A stretch of DNA of 64,000 bases from Paramicrosporidium saccamoebae (GCA_002794465.1 MTSL01000101.1:1-64000); one strand, 5' to 3'. Shown: positions 33,473 to 45,552, counted from the stretch's first letter. The notes: generated from the letters alone by a model not told the origin. Made by a program: numbers and translations.

Positions 33473-33781
33473 CTAGAAACGTATCTCTTTAGCGGATAGG
33501 CCGTAAGAGCTAAAGGTTTTTTGTCTATTTCTTCTCCACTTGCGTCGGGCACCTTTAACCTCTGTTCCAAAGACTCCGTCCTGACTCATAGGACTTGTAG
33601 TGCTTCCAGTCCCCAAAGTCGGCTTGTCCGAGTCCATCTGATTTCTCTCAGCCTCGGCCACGACGAGAGCATCACGGGCGGCCAAACGTTCAAGCCGTGC
33701 ATCAGCGGCCGGTTTGAAGATAGTCTCTCTCTTAACTGCTCGATTCCTTCTCACAGACTTTGACCGTATACTCTTGGCCAT
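33473..33781 (-). CDS. LLPH/DUF2423-type nucleolar protein
   Basis: 102-aa very basic protein beginning MAKSIRSKSVRRNRAVKRE, the DUF2423 signature of the LAPS18-like/LLPH family implicated in 60S ribosome biogenesis. It continues with DARLERLAARDA and ends in RRKWRRNRQK. The start at 33781 puts the signature at residue 1; longer in-frame extensions upstream lack it. Divergent from PRP16 with 69 bp between starts. Confidence 0.8.
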   Translation of the reverse strand: MAKSIRSKSVRRNRAVKRETIFKPAADARLERLAARDALVVAEAERNQMDSDKPTLGTGSTTSPMSQDGVFGTEVKGARRKWRRNRQKTFSSYGLSAKEIRF

Positions 33782-33850
33782 CTTGCCGCAGTTCGTAAAT
33801 GCCAAGTGGGTATCGGCCGACGACGCTGACCCTGGCTCCTTTAGTTGGCC

Positions 33851-36805
33851 ATGAACCCAGCACCTGGTAATAGATCTCATGTTGCCAAGAATCATGATGA
33901 ACATCAGGGCCACTCGGCGCCAAAAGACTTGAATAACGCGGTATACCATTTCATTTGGTCTTATATGTAGCGGCACGAGCAACAGTATAAGCGCAGCAGA
34001 TTTAGTCGCCACGATGAGAGAGACAACGAGTCTCTAATTCTCGGCCCGGACCTGAGTCTTCCCGAGTCTAGACAAGTTGACCGTGAATGGTATGATACTG
34101 AAGAAGAGCAAGTACTAGACTTGTCAGCACAGCCGACTGGTCTGCTAGCTTTTGATAATTCTGCGAAAACGCAGGCCAAGGTTGCTGCTGCAATGCGCAG
34201 CAAGAAATACTCATTAAAACAGCTGCAGTTTGATCGAGACAACGAAAAGTGGGAGGCTAACCGAATGCTTGTTAGTGGCGTGGTGAACCGTGATGTGGCC
34301 ATTACTGGATTCGATCCAAGTCAAGATGAAGACCACCAGCAATCACAAACACAGCTCGTTCTTCACGAAACAAAGCCTACATTTCTTGTCAACTGGAACG
34401 TCTCGGGAGACAAAAAGATTACCGAGCTAAATTTTGATCCAATACAGCCAGTTAAGGACCCGACATCGGACATGGCCATTTTGTCTCGCCGTGGCAGTGC
34501 TCTGGTCAAGGAAATGCGTGAAAAGAAAGAGCAGGCCCGAGTGATGAAGTCCCTCGAAGGACAAGGTACAGCCCTTGGAAACATAATGGGCGTAAAGACA
34601 GAATCCGATAATACTACGCAGGCCGAAGAGCTTGATCCTGCAGAATCTCACAAAACCTTTAAAATTGCAATGGAGCGTGCGTCTGAAGCAGGAAGTGCCG
34701 CTGTTAGCACATTTGCCCGGACAAAATCTATCAAGGAGCAACGCGAATACTTGCCTGCATTTGCCTGCAGATCACAGCTGACAAAGGTCATCCGTGAGAA
34801 CCAAATTGTTGTAATTGTCGGTGAGACGGGTAGCGGCAAGACAACGCAACTAACCCAATACCTACATGAAGAAGGGTATAGTAAGGTGGGTGCCATAGGA
34901 TGTACCCAACCTCGTCGAGTTGCTGCAATGTCTGTTGCCAAGCGTGTAAGCGATGAAATGGGATGCAAACTTGGCGCAGAGGTGGGCTACGCTATCCGCT
35001 TTGAGGATTGTACCTCCCCGAGCACAGTCATCAAGTATATGACAGACGGAGTCCTTCTCCGAGAGTCGCTTCGTGATCCTGATGTGGACAACTATTCCGC
35101 CATCATAATTGACGAAGCCCACGAAAGGTCCCTTCAAACTGACGTCTTACTTGGGCTTTTACGGCGAATTGCTGCCCGTCGGCGAGATCTAAAATTAATT
35201 ATAACCTCTGCAACTATGAATGCTGAAAAATTTTCAGAATTCTTTGGGGGAGTCCCGATTTTTACAATTCCTGGACGCACATTCAAGGTTGAGGTGTTGT
35301 ACTCTAAAAACCCCTGTGAAGACTATGTGGAGGCAGCAGTTAAGCAGGCTTTGTCTATTCATCTGGCGCAACCAGTGGGCGATATTCTAATATTTATGAC
35401 TGGACAGGAGGACATTCAGGCCACCTGTGACTGCATAAAAGAGCGGCTATTGTCTATTAAGGAAGCATCTCCGCTTTCTGTACTCCCAATTTATTCTCAA
35501 TTACCAGCGGATCTGCAGGCAAAAATATTTGAGCGCTCCTCTCAGGGACACCGGAAATGCATCATTGCCACCAATATTGCCGAAACGAGCTTGACAGTTG
35601 ATGGGATCCGTTATGTCATCGATACTGGCTACTGTAAGGTCAAGGTCTTTAATCCCCGTATTGGTATGGATGCGTTGCAGATATTTCCAATCAGTCAAGC
35701 TGCCTCGAATCAACGTGCGGGGCGTGCTGGCCGCACTGGGCCTGGATCTTGTTATCGGCTCTACACCGAGTCTGCATACAGACATGAATTCTTTGCCAAC
35801 AATGTGCCCGAAATTCAGCGTACAAATCTTAGCAATGTAGTGCTTCTCTTAAAGTCCCTCGGTGTTGGCGACCTCTTGAAATTTGATTTTCTGGACCCGC
35901 CTCCAACGGACACTCTTCTCTCATCCATGCACCAACTGTGGGTTCTTGATGCAATTGACGACAATGGATCATTAACATCGATCGGATCGAATATGGTAGA
36001 GTTTCCACTTGATCCCCCATTGTCTAAAATGCTACTCGCGGCCATTAAGGAAAAATGTACAGAAGAGGTCGTCACCATTGTCTCAATGCTCTCTGTGCCG
36101 AGTGTCTTTTACCGTCCAAAGGAGCGCGCAGAAGAAAGTGACATTGCCAGGGAAAAGTTTTTTGTGCCTGAGAGTGACCACCTGACCTTATTAAATGTGT
36201 ATAAAATGTGGAGATCTCACGGCAGCAATGACAAGTGGTGCGAGCAGAATTTTGTACAGCCAAAGGCAATGCGTAAAGCCTCTGAAGTTAGGTCTCAGCT
36301 TTTGGATATTATGAAACAACAAAAGATTGATACATTGTCGGCCGGTGTACAGTGGGATCGTGTACGAAAATGTATAGCTGCCGCATATGTTCATAAGGCA
36401 GGTCGTCTGAAGAGCATTGGAGAGTATTTTAACATTCGAACCGGAATGCCCTGCCATCTTCATCCCACTAGCGCATTATATGGGCTAGGCTACACGCCAG
36501 AATACGTCGTCTATCACGAATTAGTCATGACTTCGAAAGAGTACATGCAATGTGTCACTGCTGTGAGCCCCGAGTGGCTGGCCGAATCTTGCCCAATGTT
36601 TTATTCACTCAGAATCACAAACTTCCGGAAGGACGGCATGGAAACAAAGACAATCTCTATGACAAAGGCGCCTAGGCCAGAAATTGTTCCCGCTGCAACC
36701 GCAAGGGATAGTGTAGACAAGAAACCAGAGCCGGAAGAACATGGATCCGGGCAGTCAACATTGAAGAAATCATCATTCAAGGTCAGAAAACGCATCGGAT
36801 TGTAA
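33851..36805 (+). CDS. PRP16: Splicing DEAH-box ATPase Prp16 (DHX38)
   Basis: 974 aa; exon 1 33851-33940, 30-nt intron, exon 2 33971-36805. The helicase remodels the spliceosome between the two splicing steps. Motif [10 protein letters not shown] near 314, Ia [18 protein letters not shown] near 410, [48 protein letters not shown], followed by the ratchet and OB domains (GIGEY-like [18 protein letters not shown]). Prp16-specific markers are [20 protein letters not shown] and an RKRIGL C-terminus. It presumably acts on the 30-nt introns described here. Confidence 0.96.
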
Positions 36806-36878
36806 GATAGTTTAATAGAAACGGAGTTATTTTAAAATGGACCAGAGAGTCAACAAGGAATGTCAAGCAGTATCCGGT

Positions 36879-37067
36879 TGTCGCGTAGTGGGGATAATAC
36901 CACAGACGGGAAGGGGGGTTGTTTACTGCTAATCCTATAATAGTATAGATACACATCACATCTCACTGTCCTCAAGTACCCAGCAAAGCGATCCACTCTA
37001 GTACACAAATACCCAACTAATCAACCCTCTACGTCATATAGCCAACTGATCAATCTCCTACGTCACA
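36879..37067. repeat. Dispersed repeat family, copy 4
   Basis: 189 bp, TGTCGCGTAGTGGGGATAAT to CTACGTCACA. Closest to copy 2 over the first 85 bp (including ACGGGAAGGGGGGTTGTT), then carries three tandem subunits of the form ACCCAACTAATCA...CTACGTCA(C/T)A. Lies between the PRP16 stop and the sterol-transfer gene stop, that is at a convergent gene end. Confidence 0.8.
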
Positions 37068-37278
37068 TGCTTATAATTGGCGAGTCCAACGCAGATAGCG
37101 GTTCCACAGTCCGTTTTGGCTATGTTAAGAATGGCTACCTACACCTATAAAGGAGCCATATACTTTAATAAATGGAGTTCGCTCATCAACAAGAAAATTT
37201 CTACCTCCTAACTCGCAATATAGCGGTGGCCGGGTAATATCAACCTCCGTTCCATAGAATAATAACCACTGGCTATAT

Positions 37279-38851
37279 TTATCGCTCTTCATCATACAAC
37301 TTCGGTGGCTCCATTTGATTAATCCTTTTGGAGAGCTGATCAACTATCTGAATGACCTGAGATCCCAGAGACTTTGTGGCTATCTGCTCACGGGCCAAAA
37401 AGCCGCGGAATTGGTCCTGAATGCTAGAAATCCGCTCAATCCGAAGATTGCCATCGAAAGACTGTGAGGAAGGCTTTGCTGCAGTGCGCATGCAAATGAC
37501 TGCCACGAGTAATATCACAAAAGGTGAAAGCCAAAGCAAACTGCGCCAGAAAGCGTTCCAGTCAAAGTAAACCTGCATAAAAGACGAGTGAGCTCGTTTA
37601 GAACTTGACGAGCTTCTCCATAGAGAGAGTCTCCTCTTAAGCACGCCCTCGTCAGACCAATCGAGTTGTAAGGAATGCTGGTTTTGAAGATGTTGAACAA
37701 GATTTTCAAAAAAGCTGGAGAAGTATGCATTAAGGGATTGTCTGAAAGACTCTTTAAAAAACGAACTCTTGGGCGGGACGGCTTCATAAGATACAAGTAA
37801 ATGAGATCGCGTCTTCCCACGGGCCGTCAGGCAATATCTTGCATGTATCTGGCATGATCCCCCGGGTATCCCGCTGATCTGGATCACGGACTCTACCACG
37901 AAACGCCTACCTGGCTGCTTTAAAAGATACTTTTCCGTTACGAAAGACTTTGCATATAATGTGTCGCCGAGAACTTGGGGAAGGGGGATTTCAACTGAAT
38001 AAACACGTTGCTCACTGCCATTAGGAGGATTCTCCCAAGTAGCATCCGGAAGAGTGGAATTTTGAAAGGACACTGAAGAGAAAAATGTAGTCCAGAAGGA
38101 GCTAGATGGCTCGAACAGAGTGAACCTCAGGGCAGCGATAGACATGGCCATCACCTTGGACATTGTTTGGTGAGGAAAATGAATCGCGCAACCACACACT
38201 GATAATGATTCTGTATCGTTCAATCCTTCATCAGTAGGATTTTGGACGCCGAGGATATTTTCAGTTGCATCTTCAACTGACAAGGCGTCTTCTCCAGACC
38301 TTAAAACATTATCGGAAAAGAGATCTTCGGATAACTCGATATTCTCATTGTGTTGATAAAAGTCTCCCCTAAACTAACAAGATTGGCAATGTTCTAGTGA
38401 CCATACCTTCCTGCCGATGGCAGCCTTCCATGCCGAGAGCATACGAGAATAGGCTTGCTCACGAAAGACAAACGATGCGAAGAAATATCGGTGGTGCAAT
38501 GTAGAGACCTGGATTGCATTGGGGAATACCAGTGCAGTGTTTCTCTTCTCAATAGAGACAATGTCCTGAAATGAAATGACAACGTTCGTGACCCAGCCGA
38601 GGATGTTGGCATTAAAGCATACGTGACCTTCTCCAATGTACATTCGTCCTTGAACCAGAATGTCTCGGTTTAAAGCGCAAGCATATGCTAAACGTGAGCG
38701 ACTCTGACTGTTTACATTCGAGAAGCGATTCATCTTCTGGGACGCTCCGAAAAATCTGGTGGAACTCTGTTTGCCGACTTTTGTCTACAACAGAGTCATT
38801 CCCAGAAAAATCTCTGGCGTTCTGAGTCTGATTGTCACTCAACTCTGCCAT
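37279..38851 (-). CDS. GRAM-VASt (LAM/Aster-type) sterol-transfer protein
   Basis: 503 aa; exons 38716-38851, 38407-38687 and 37279-38373 (introns 28 and 33 nt). The GRAM domain spans about 25-125, with FHQIFRSVPEDESLLE joined by the splice to YACALNRDILVQGRMYIGE and then NILGWVTNVVI. The VASt domain spans about 215-390 (LPDATWENPPNGSEQRVYSVEIPLP, then HARYCLTARGKTRSHLLVSYE). One membrane span near 435 (LLWLSPFVILLVAVICM) anchors it to the ER. These proteins move sterol at ER-plasma membrane or ER-mitochondria contacts. Confidence 0.88.
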
Positions 38852-38928
38852 AGAATCAATGAGCCCGGTCCTAACAAATGAAATTGCATATTTATATAAT
38901 TGCAGATCTACCAAATTGGGTCGAAAAG

Positions 38929-41044
38929 CTACAGATAAATGGTACGGACGTCGCTGTTCCCAAAAGATTCTCCACAATTAGGACACTTTCGTTGCCTTGT
39001 TTCTATCCTGATATCTAAACATTGTCGACAAAATACGTGCATGCATTTTGTGATAACGGCATTCTTGTCGCGCGTATGACAAGAATTACACTTCATGAGC
39101 TTCTTGTAAATGGTAAGCTCGTCTTGCAAATCTTTCTGAGGTCCAGTGCCAGAATCAGCATACGCCTGGAGCTTCTTCTGAACAACCGTAAACTCTTCTT
39201 GAAGCCGATCCTTATCAAATTTCAGAGAATCTAGCTCCTTCAATTGTTCCGCAATAGTGTCTTCATATTTATAACTGTTATAACGGTCCAACCGAATTCT
39301 AAGAGTGCTGTTTTCCTCAGACAATTCCCGCAAACGCCAATTGGCCTTTTCAGAGTCCAGTGTCTTTAGAGAAATTCGAGCTTCGGCTTCAATGATCTGA
39401 CTTCTTGCTTGCCGTTCACGTGACTCTGCCGATTCCAGACGCTCCAGTGACTCTCTCTCCAGACTGTGGCCTTTCTGCAACGAAATCTCGGCGTCCTTCT
39501 TGGCCTGCACGGCTGAAAACTCGGCCTTTAGTTTTTCTGATAGCAATTTCCCGCAATGTTCGTCCTTTTCAGATATCTGCTTTAGTAAAGCAAAGTTTTG
39601 CCCTTGAATATCTTCAAACGCCTTACCTATGACTTCCAGTTCGGTGTATAGGGTGGCTTCGTCATTATTCAATTGGGCAATAATCTTGGAAAGCTCCTCC
39701 ACCTTGGAGTCTTCAGAAGATCGACTAATATCACCAAGCAAATCTGAAATAATCCTGTCCCTCGAGGCACGATCTTCGACAGTCTGGACCCTAGCTTGCA
39801 AGCTTTGGATCAGTTGCTGTAGGTTAGAATTATGCCGATTCGTGGCAAGAACTTGGTGGTTGGCTTGTTCATACAACTCTCGCATGGAATCTCTCTCCTT
39901 TCGTAGTCGTACAGAATCGGCCTCTAAGCTATCTAGTAGTGCTATCATATTGCTTCTTCGCTGTTTCAACGCCTCTTCGAGCTCAGTATGAACCAGTAAT
40001 TTCTTTTCATCAGACTCCCGATAAGCGTCTTCAATACTTTTCAGTGACGAGTTCATTCTGGCCAGCTCCTGCCTCAGCTGACTAATTTCTCCACGTAATT
40101 CTCTCAGGCTTCGTGGGTCACCTAGTGCATCTTCGGGTAACCTTCTCAACTACATAATGTCACCTACAACTCAATGCAGTGTTTACCTTTTCGTCCAATC
40201 TCCATTTTTGAGCCCGAAGTTCGGAATTTTCGATTGAAGAGTTTTTCAGTTCGATCAGCCTTTTGGAAGCCAAATCCCTCAGCCCTTCAACTTCTGCCAA
40301 AACGTCGACCGCTAAACCCGGCGCACTTGGAAGCGTATCCTGCTTCTCGGCTGCCGGAGAAGGCTCGTGGCTTTGATCTTTGCTACGCATAACAGCGTCT
40401 AGTTCCAAACGACGAGATTTCCTTTCGCTCAAAAGTAATTTTTCTTCCAGCTCTGAAATAGCTACGGCCATGCCACGATTGCTTTCTTCGACGCACGCAA
40501 GACGAGCCCCAATAGTTGATACCTATTCAATAAGCTGGGCCATGCGTAAACTTACGTCCTCCAACCGAGCAAGCCCCTTCAATAGCGTTTCATCCGAAGA
40601 ATCGGAACGCCACTGTCGAAGAACCTCTATTATTGATTCGGGCCGCATCTCCCCACTCAAATTAATTTCTAGTGTTGCGGCGAGCTATAAAATATGAGTC
40701 AAGCGCCTAACGGTTACGTTGGACAAGGTAGACGATAGCTTCTCAAAGTTGGCGCGACTAGACTCGAGTTCAACTGTGGTTTCCTCGTGCTTCTTGGCCA
40801 ATTTAGAGTAGCTTGTTCGTGTTTCCTGTAGTTGCTTCCATAAAGCCATCTTCTGTGCGCTTTCAATGGCCTGCAACTAATATATATGAGCACGGACACG
40901 ACCAAGTACAATGCTTTCGGGTGCAAAACTAAACTCATCGGCCCCGATGGGCTTTTCAAACTTTATCCTCTTAGCCGGTGCAATAGACTCTGTGTTATTA
41001 TCGTTCATTTGAGTTTCGGGCAGAGATCTTTGAGCGTCATCCAT
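38929..41044 (-). CDS. BRE1: Bre1 RING E3 ligase for histone H2B
   Basis: 659 aa; exons 40910-41044, 40718-40876, 40556-40684, 40187-40522 and 38929-40149 (introns 33, 33, 33 and 37 nt). Almost entirely coiled coil. It ends with a C3HC4 RING near 605-650 (CNSCHTRDKNAVITKCMHVFC, then CPNCGESFG) and the Bre1-typical final TIYL. The RING cross-brace Cys and His are all present. Early residues AKRIKFEKP resemble the basic motif of other Bre1 N-termini. Mono-ubiquitinates H2B with Rad6. Confidence 0.92.
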
Positions 41045-41106
41045 TATGACGGTGCCTCGACCCCCTGGTGTCGACGAAGAGTTCTCGCAAACCGGTAGAC
41101 CTCGAC

Positions 41107-41301
41107 ATGAATCAACAAGAATTGGAGGAATTCGCGCAATTCCTGCGCATGGCAGAAATGTCTAATCGTGGGGCTGCTTCAGGAGCGTCCCGTGAAGGAC
41201 CCTCGTGGTGGGGAACATACCAAGCAAAATCATTTCTGAGTATCGGAATGTTCAGTTTGTCAGTCTTCCTTTTCCGGAACTTTGGTCATACTTTGGCATA
41301 G
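41107..41301 (+). CDS. Small predicted tail-anchored protein (64 aa)
   Basis: ATG at 41107 gives MNQQELEEFAQFLRMAEM, a helical acidic cytosolic part, then WWGTYQ and one hydrophobic C-terminal span (SFLSIGMFSLSVFLF) with few residues after it, as in tail-anchored proteins. No family recognised. An upstream ATG at 41046 joined by a 25-nt intron is possible but would leave only one base between it and the BRE1 start. Confidence 0.5.
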   Translation: MNQQELEEFAQFLRMAEMSNRGAASGASREGPSWWGTYQAKSFLSIGMFSLSVFLFRNFGHTLA

Positions 41302-41397
41302 TCAATTGGCGGGCATTTATCTATGTAACGTGTGAAGATCGGTAGTTGGCAATACACGATGCATTATTTATTTCTGGCTAAACTAGCATGCTTTGTT

Positions 41398-42525
41398 CTA
41401 CTGCGATTTGCATTCCTCGGGGTTTGCCTTGTGCGCGCCGCCCGAGCGATTCTGACGATGCTGTCCAGGTCTCGAAGGGTTGCGCGGAGGGAGATCATCA
41501 CTGCTGTCATCTTCGTCCTCCTCGTCTTCGTCCTCATCGTCTTCGTCGTCATCTTCGTCGTAGTCATCCTCGTCTTCAAAGTAGTCGTCCTCGTCCTCAA
41601 GTTCGGCATATTCCAAGGCTCTTCCGGTGAACCAGTCGACAGCATTGGGGACAATTTGATCTTTTAAGACTTCTCCAATCTCGTAATCAACTTGCAAGCG
41701 GGCTTCCAATTCGTTAATGTCCTCGCTATCTTCTTCGTCGTCTGCATTCTCAGGAAGAACGGGTGGGATGAAGAAGTGGAAGAACGAGCTTTGGGGCTCC
41801 TCGCGTTTGACGGTGCGTGTTGAATTGTTAGTACGATGACGCTGCGTTCTAACAATTGTCTTGAAACACAGATTCTTATCACCCTTCCAGTTGATCTCAG
41901 TGCCTACTGCATGATCATACACAAAGTCATCGTAGTCGCCCTCATTCTCATCAGGGTTGGCCAAGTGGTATTCTTTAGAGAGTAATGTGTTGGAGAAGAA
42001 ATCGTTCGGTGCAAACTCAAAGTCAATCTTGAATCCCGGCTTGCCCGGTAAATAGGAGACGCGGATATCCAATAGTGACGACAATACCTCAGAGTCGACC
42101 TCAGTAATGAGAGCGTTGATATTAGGGTGGGTCTGTAGCGCAGTTAGCCAAAAGTTTGGAATCCCAGTCTTGTCCGATACAGGCTTGGAAGACTCTCCAA
42201 GTTCCTCCACTCCAGACTCGGTAAAGTTGGCAAGCTCTTCGGCAGTTGGCTCGCGTTTGCCGTTGACAAGCATGTAACGCTCCTCGTTTAAAGGAACATA
42301 TTTCGCCAAATACTTTCGCTCAAGCTCTAAGAGTTCTTCACGGAAAGCGTTGGCGATTCCGGAACGTTTTGAGTGCAGATGCTCAAGTGCATACACGCGC
42401 TTACGAATAGAAAGCGGCAGGTCACTAAGATAGTCATGATTGTCGCAGCAGCCATGTTCTTCGTCGTGCTCCATTTCAGATATTTTCTTCTTTAGCATTC
42501 CCATATCAAACGTCTCGCGCTTCAT
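41398..42525 (-). CDS. NAP1: Nucleosome assembly protein 1
   Basis: 375-aa H2A-H2B chaperone, intronless. Contains YDLP-like start of the NAP domain (LSDLPLSIRKRVYALEHLHS), LERKYLAKYVPL, IPNFWLTALQTH, FKIDFEFAPNDFF, and the C-terminal PSFFHFF-type segment SSFFHFFIPP. Then comes a long Asp/Glu tail (about residues 320-355). The protein ends in CKSQ, a CxxQ box like the farnesylated CKQQ of animal NAP1L1. Long opposite-strand frames here mirror the acidic repeat. Confidence 0.95.
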   Translation of the reverse strand: MKRETFDMGMLKKKISEMEHDEEHGCCDNHDYLSDLPLSIRKRVYALEHLHSKRSGIANAFREELLELERKYLAKYVPLNEERYMLVNGKREPTAEELANFTESGVEELGESSKPVSDKTGIPNFWLTALQTHPNINALITEVDSEVLSSLLDIRVSYLPGKPGFKIDFEFAPNDFFSNTLLSKEYHLANPDENEGDYDDFVYDHAVGTEINWKGDKNLCFKTIVRTQRHRTNNSTRTVKREEPQSSFFHFFIPPVLPENADDEEDSEDINELEARLQVDYEIGEVLKDQIVPNAVDWFTGRALEYAELEDEDDYFEDEDDYDEDDDEDDEDEDEEDEDDSSDDLPPRNPSRPGQHRQNRSGGAHKANPEECKSQ

Positions 42526-42647
42526 GCTTCTAAATGTCGTTGGTCACTCCTGAAAAATGACCCTCGGCTACAAGGGTCTTGTAAGGCCGATAGAGACCGG
42601 GGTAGCTGAGCATCAAGCCAATAACGACCCTTCTGGGATATTACATC

Positions 42648-43715
42648 ATGGCCAACAGCCATAGAAGGAATCTAGGCAATCTCGAATCATTCCCCTTCGC
42701 AGTTCAAGAAGAGCTGGGGGGCATGGCCTCTCCCATGTTTGCGGATACAACTATCGGCTCATCCTGGGTAACGACGGTCGAAGATCCGATAGACTCGCTG
42801 TCTCGACCAGCCGCGTCAAATCGAGCGGTGCGCACCGATCGCGAAGGACAGACTAGCGGGGGATATTTTGATGCTAGTAATTCCTCATTCCAACCAAGCC
42901 AGTACCGGAATTCTTTCATAGTAGACCAGACAGCAAATACAAATATGAGCGAGGCCGAGCAACGTCCACATCACATGTTTACGTCCGCAGTGGCCAATCA
43001 TGTGCCCACCAGCATGCGGCACACTCATCCCTCGGGGGTTTATTATAGATCACTTGCAGCTCGCACAGAAGCTAGTAACGGGCTTGACAGAGACACCCGA
43101 AGTGCTATAGAGGCATACGACAAGATGCTCCTGGACGATTCTACCCAGCAATGGCTCGGATTTGACATTTGTGAGTCTAATGGTGGCGAATACTCAGAAG
43201 AGTATCGGCTTGGAAACATATTGGAAGACGACCGATCAGTATACTGCAGCCGTTTAAAAAAGAATGTAAACATCTTAATGTCCCACAAGTCATCTCTTTC
43301 TTCCATGAGAGCCGCGCCGTTTTGGCTTGATGAGTTATACATAAGAGTACCTGCGATTGGCTTTACTGCTCCGTTAAAAAACGGATTCATTTTTGTATGT
43401 ACTGAAGATGTTCCAATTAATACCTTTGACAACTATGATGAGATCGACACAACAACGCTCCTAGATTGTAACCAAGAAAGTAACGGTCCGGCTCTCCCTT
43501 TAGTTCCCGCCTGTGTTAAGACTGTGCTCTTTTTCCAGTTTGATAGAAATGCCACCACTTTTCATTATCGCTTCCAGTCGGCTGTCAAGGATGCACGCTA
43601 TATATTTGTGAAAATGTTAGGTTCTTTTGGTTCGCGAGACAACATTGATGTCGAGTTTGTTGGATTCAGGGGCAAAGATGGGAAACTGAGCTTTCCATCT
43701 GCAGATCTGTTCTAA
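42648..43715 (+). CDS. Conserved-looking hypothetical protein (355 aa)
   Basis: Residues 1-130 are disordered (Ser, Asn, Gln). Residues 140-355 form a globular domain with strong hydrophobic strands: DDRSVYCSRLKKNVNILMSH, then DELYIRVPAIGFTAPLKNG and FIFVCTEDVPI. It closes with IFVKMLGSFGSRDNIDVEFVG-type sequence. The pattern resembles a galactose-binding/jelly-roll fold and I believe fungal homologues exist, but I cannot name the family. Intronless; divergent from NAP1 with 122 bp between starts. Confidence 0.6.
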   Translation: MANSHRRNLGNLESFPFAVQEELGGMASPMFADTTIGSSWVTTVEDPIDSLSRPAASNRAVRTDREGQTSGGYFDASNSSFQPSQYRNSFIVDQTANTNMSEAEQRPHHMFTSAVANHVPTSMRHTHPSGVYYRSLAARTEASNGLDRDTRSAIEAYDKMLLDDSTQQWLGFDICESNGGEYSEEYRLGNILEDDRSVYCSRLKKNVNILMSHKSSLSSMRAAPFWLDELYIRVPAIGFTAPLKNGFIFVCTEDVPINTFDNYDEIDTTTLLDCNQESNGPALPLVPACVKTVLFFQFDRNATTFHYRFQSAVKDARYIFVKMLGSFGSRDNIDVEFVGFRGKDGKLSFPSADLF

Positions 43716-43838
43716 GTTCTGACTAGATAAGCTATTTTATAAAGCTTGTGTTTATTGATTTTAAAAGCCCGGCATAGCCTGTATATATGTAGTTTCGATA
43801 CTCACGACCGTGCGCCCGTATCCCTGGCGTAGTTGGAC

Positions 43839-45552
43839 ATGACAGATTCTAATCGCACAAAAGTCATACTATTTGCATCCATAAGCGCAATGGCAGCAGT
43901 GGCCGTAGGTTCTTTGGTATGGAATTACTACAAAAGCAAAAAGAGGAACGACATTTCCGTACCCTCTCAGGACGTCCCGGAGACAAATTCCGAGAACGTA
44001 TGCCTCATTGTAGCAAATGAATATTTTAGGCCGCCGTATCTCGAGCAGCTGCTTATCGTACACGTGGAAACAAGTATTTTAATGCGGGACGCTTTAACGA
44101 GGCCATCGATTGTTACTCGGATGCAATTCTGAATTATCCGGCAGGCCATTCTGATTTGTCCCTTGCATACGCAAATCGTGCTGCATGCCATTTGTCCACT
44201 AAGAACTATTCTACAGCCCTCGAAGATTGCAATTCGGGTATTGGTAATTTGCATAATATTAATCTTGCCAGCTCTCGAAATCAACCCGAAGTTCTTAAAA
44301 GCAATTGATAGAAGATCTCGGGTGCTGGAGAATCTTGGCCGCCTTGAAGAAGCCCTTGTAGACGCTTTGGCGGCTGCAGCTGTTGACAGCTTCAAAACTA
44401 AGAGCTTCTTCGATCACGTTGAGGATCTTTTGAAGAAATTCAGCGAAGTGAAAGCAAAAGAACTATACAAGGTATTCCTATTGTGTTAGAGTCGGTACTC
44501 ATTTGCACTAGGCTCGAAAGCCATCACTGTCCTCGGCATGGATGATCACCCACTTTCTCTCGACATTTCCTAGGGAATGGAACAAGGTCCAGAAATATGA
44601 ATCTGGCGAACTAAAAGACTTTTTCTGTAAAGTTTTGTCGCAGAATTATGGTGATGCCTATGCAGAGATCGTTTCACTAGCCAAGAAGAATCCAGAGTCC
44701 CAGAGCTCCGATCTCTATAACTGGCTCGGGACGATGCATTTCTTGGCAGGCGACTTTGAAAATGCCCAACAAGCTTTAACAAAAGCCATCGATCTTAATG
44801 AAAGCTCCGTCTCTGCTCGTGTCAAGCTGGCGCTGGTCTCGATGGAGCTTGGGCAATATGCTGAAATGACGATGCAGTTGGAGAAGGCTATAAAAATTGA
44901 CCCATCAGATGCCTCCTGTTTTTATCATCGAGGTGAGATCTTTGCTTTGAGCAACAACCTGGAATCTGCAGTATCCGAGTTTGCCAGAGCCATCCAGTTG
45001 GAGCCAGAGTTCATACCTGCATATGTGCATCAGGCTCGAGCCTATATGACGATGAACATGTCATCATCGGCAAGGGATTTTATTCAAAAGGCTCTGAAAC
45101 TATTTCCAGAAAACCCAGAGCTCCTTCATGTAATGGGTGAATGCTGGGCAATCGAAGGGCAGTACAATAGAAGTCTGGAATTATTCAGCAAAGTAGAATT
45201 GATGGCCCCTGATTTTCCCCAGGTCTTGTTGAACAAGGCCCTGATCATGAGCAGTATCGAAAATAATGTCGATATGCTGGGACAGAAATTGAAAGAAATA
45301 GTTGCACAATTTCCTTATTTCGACGCTGCACATGTTCAGTTGGCCGGGTTCTACATTGAGAAAAAAGAAACATCCCTTGCTTTAAAACACTATGATATTG
45401 CTGCTGAACATGCACGTTCTTATCAAGAGCTTGTAACAATTTATTCCATGCGCGCAATTTCTTCGTCCCAAGCTATGGTTGTCGAGAGATTCCCTGATCT
45501 TGCTGCTTCTATTCAGGATCTCTTGCGTTATTCCCCCGTTGGAACTAGTTAG
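43839..45552 (+). CDS. TOM70: Tom70 mitochondrial outer-membrane import receptor
   Basis: 535 aa; exons 43839-43997, 44030-44237, 44272-44471 and 44512-45552 (introns 32, 34 and 40 nt). N-terminal signal anchor (VILFASISAMAAVAVGSLVW), then a clamp-type TPR set (AYRTRGNKYFNAGRFNEAIDCY, LAYANRAACHLSTKNYSTAL, A(I)DRRSRVLENLGRLEEAL), a linker, and eight or so C-terminal TPRs. The DLYNWLG-type repeats fit the preprotein-binding domain. First gene of a run of six mitochondrial genes. Confidence 0.93.

Noticed and set aside
41046..41119. Upstream first exon for the small tail-anchored gene
   Set aside because: Would need a 25-nt intron and leave one base between its ATG and the BRE1 ATG.
41332..41667. 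Hydrophobic plus-strand frame rich in Val/Phe
   Set aside because: Antisense of the Nap1 acidic tail; GAC/GAA repeats read backwards give Val/Phe/Leu.
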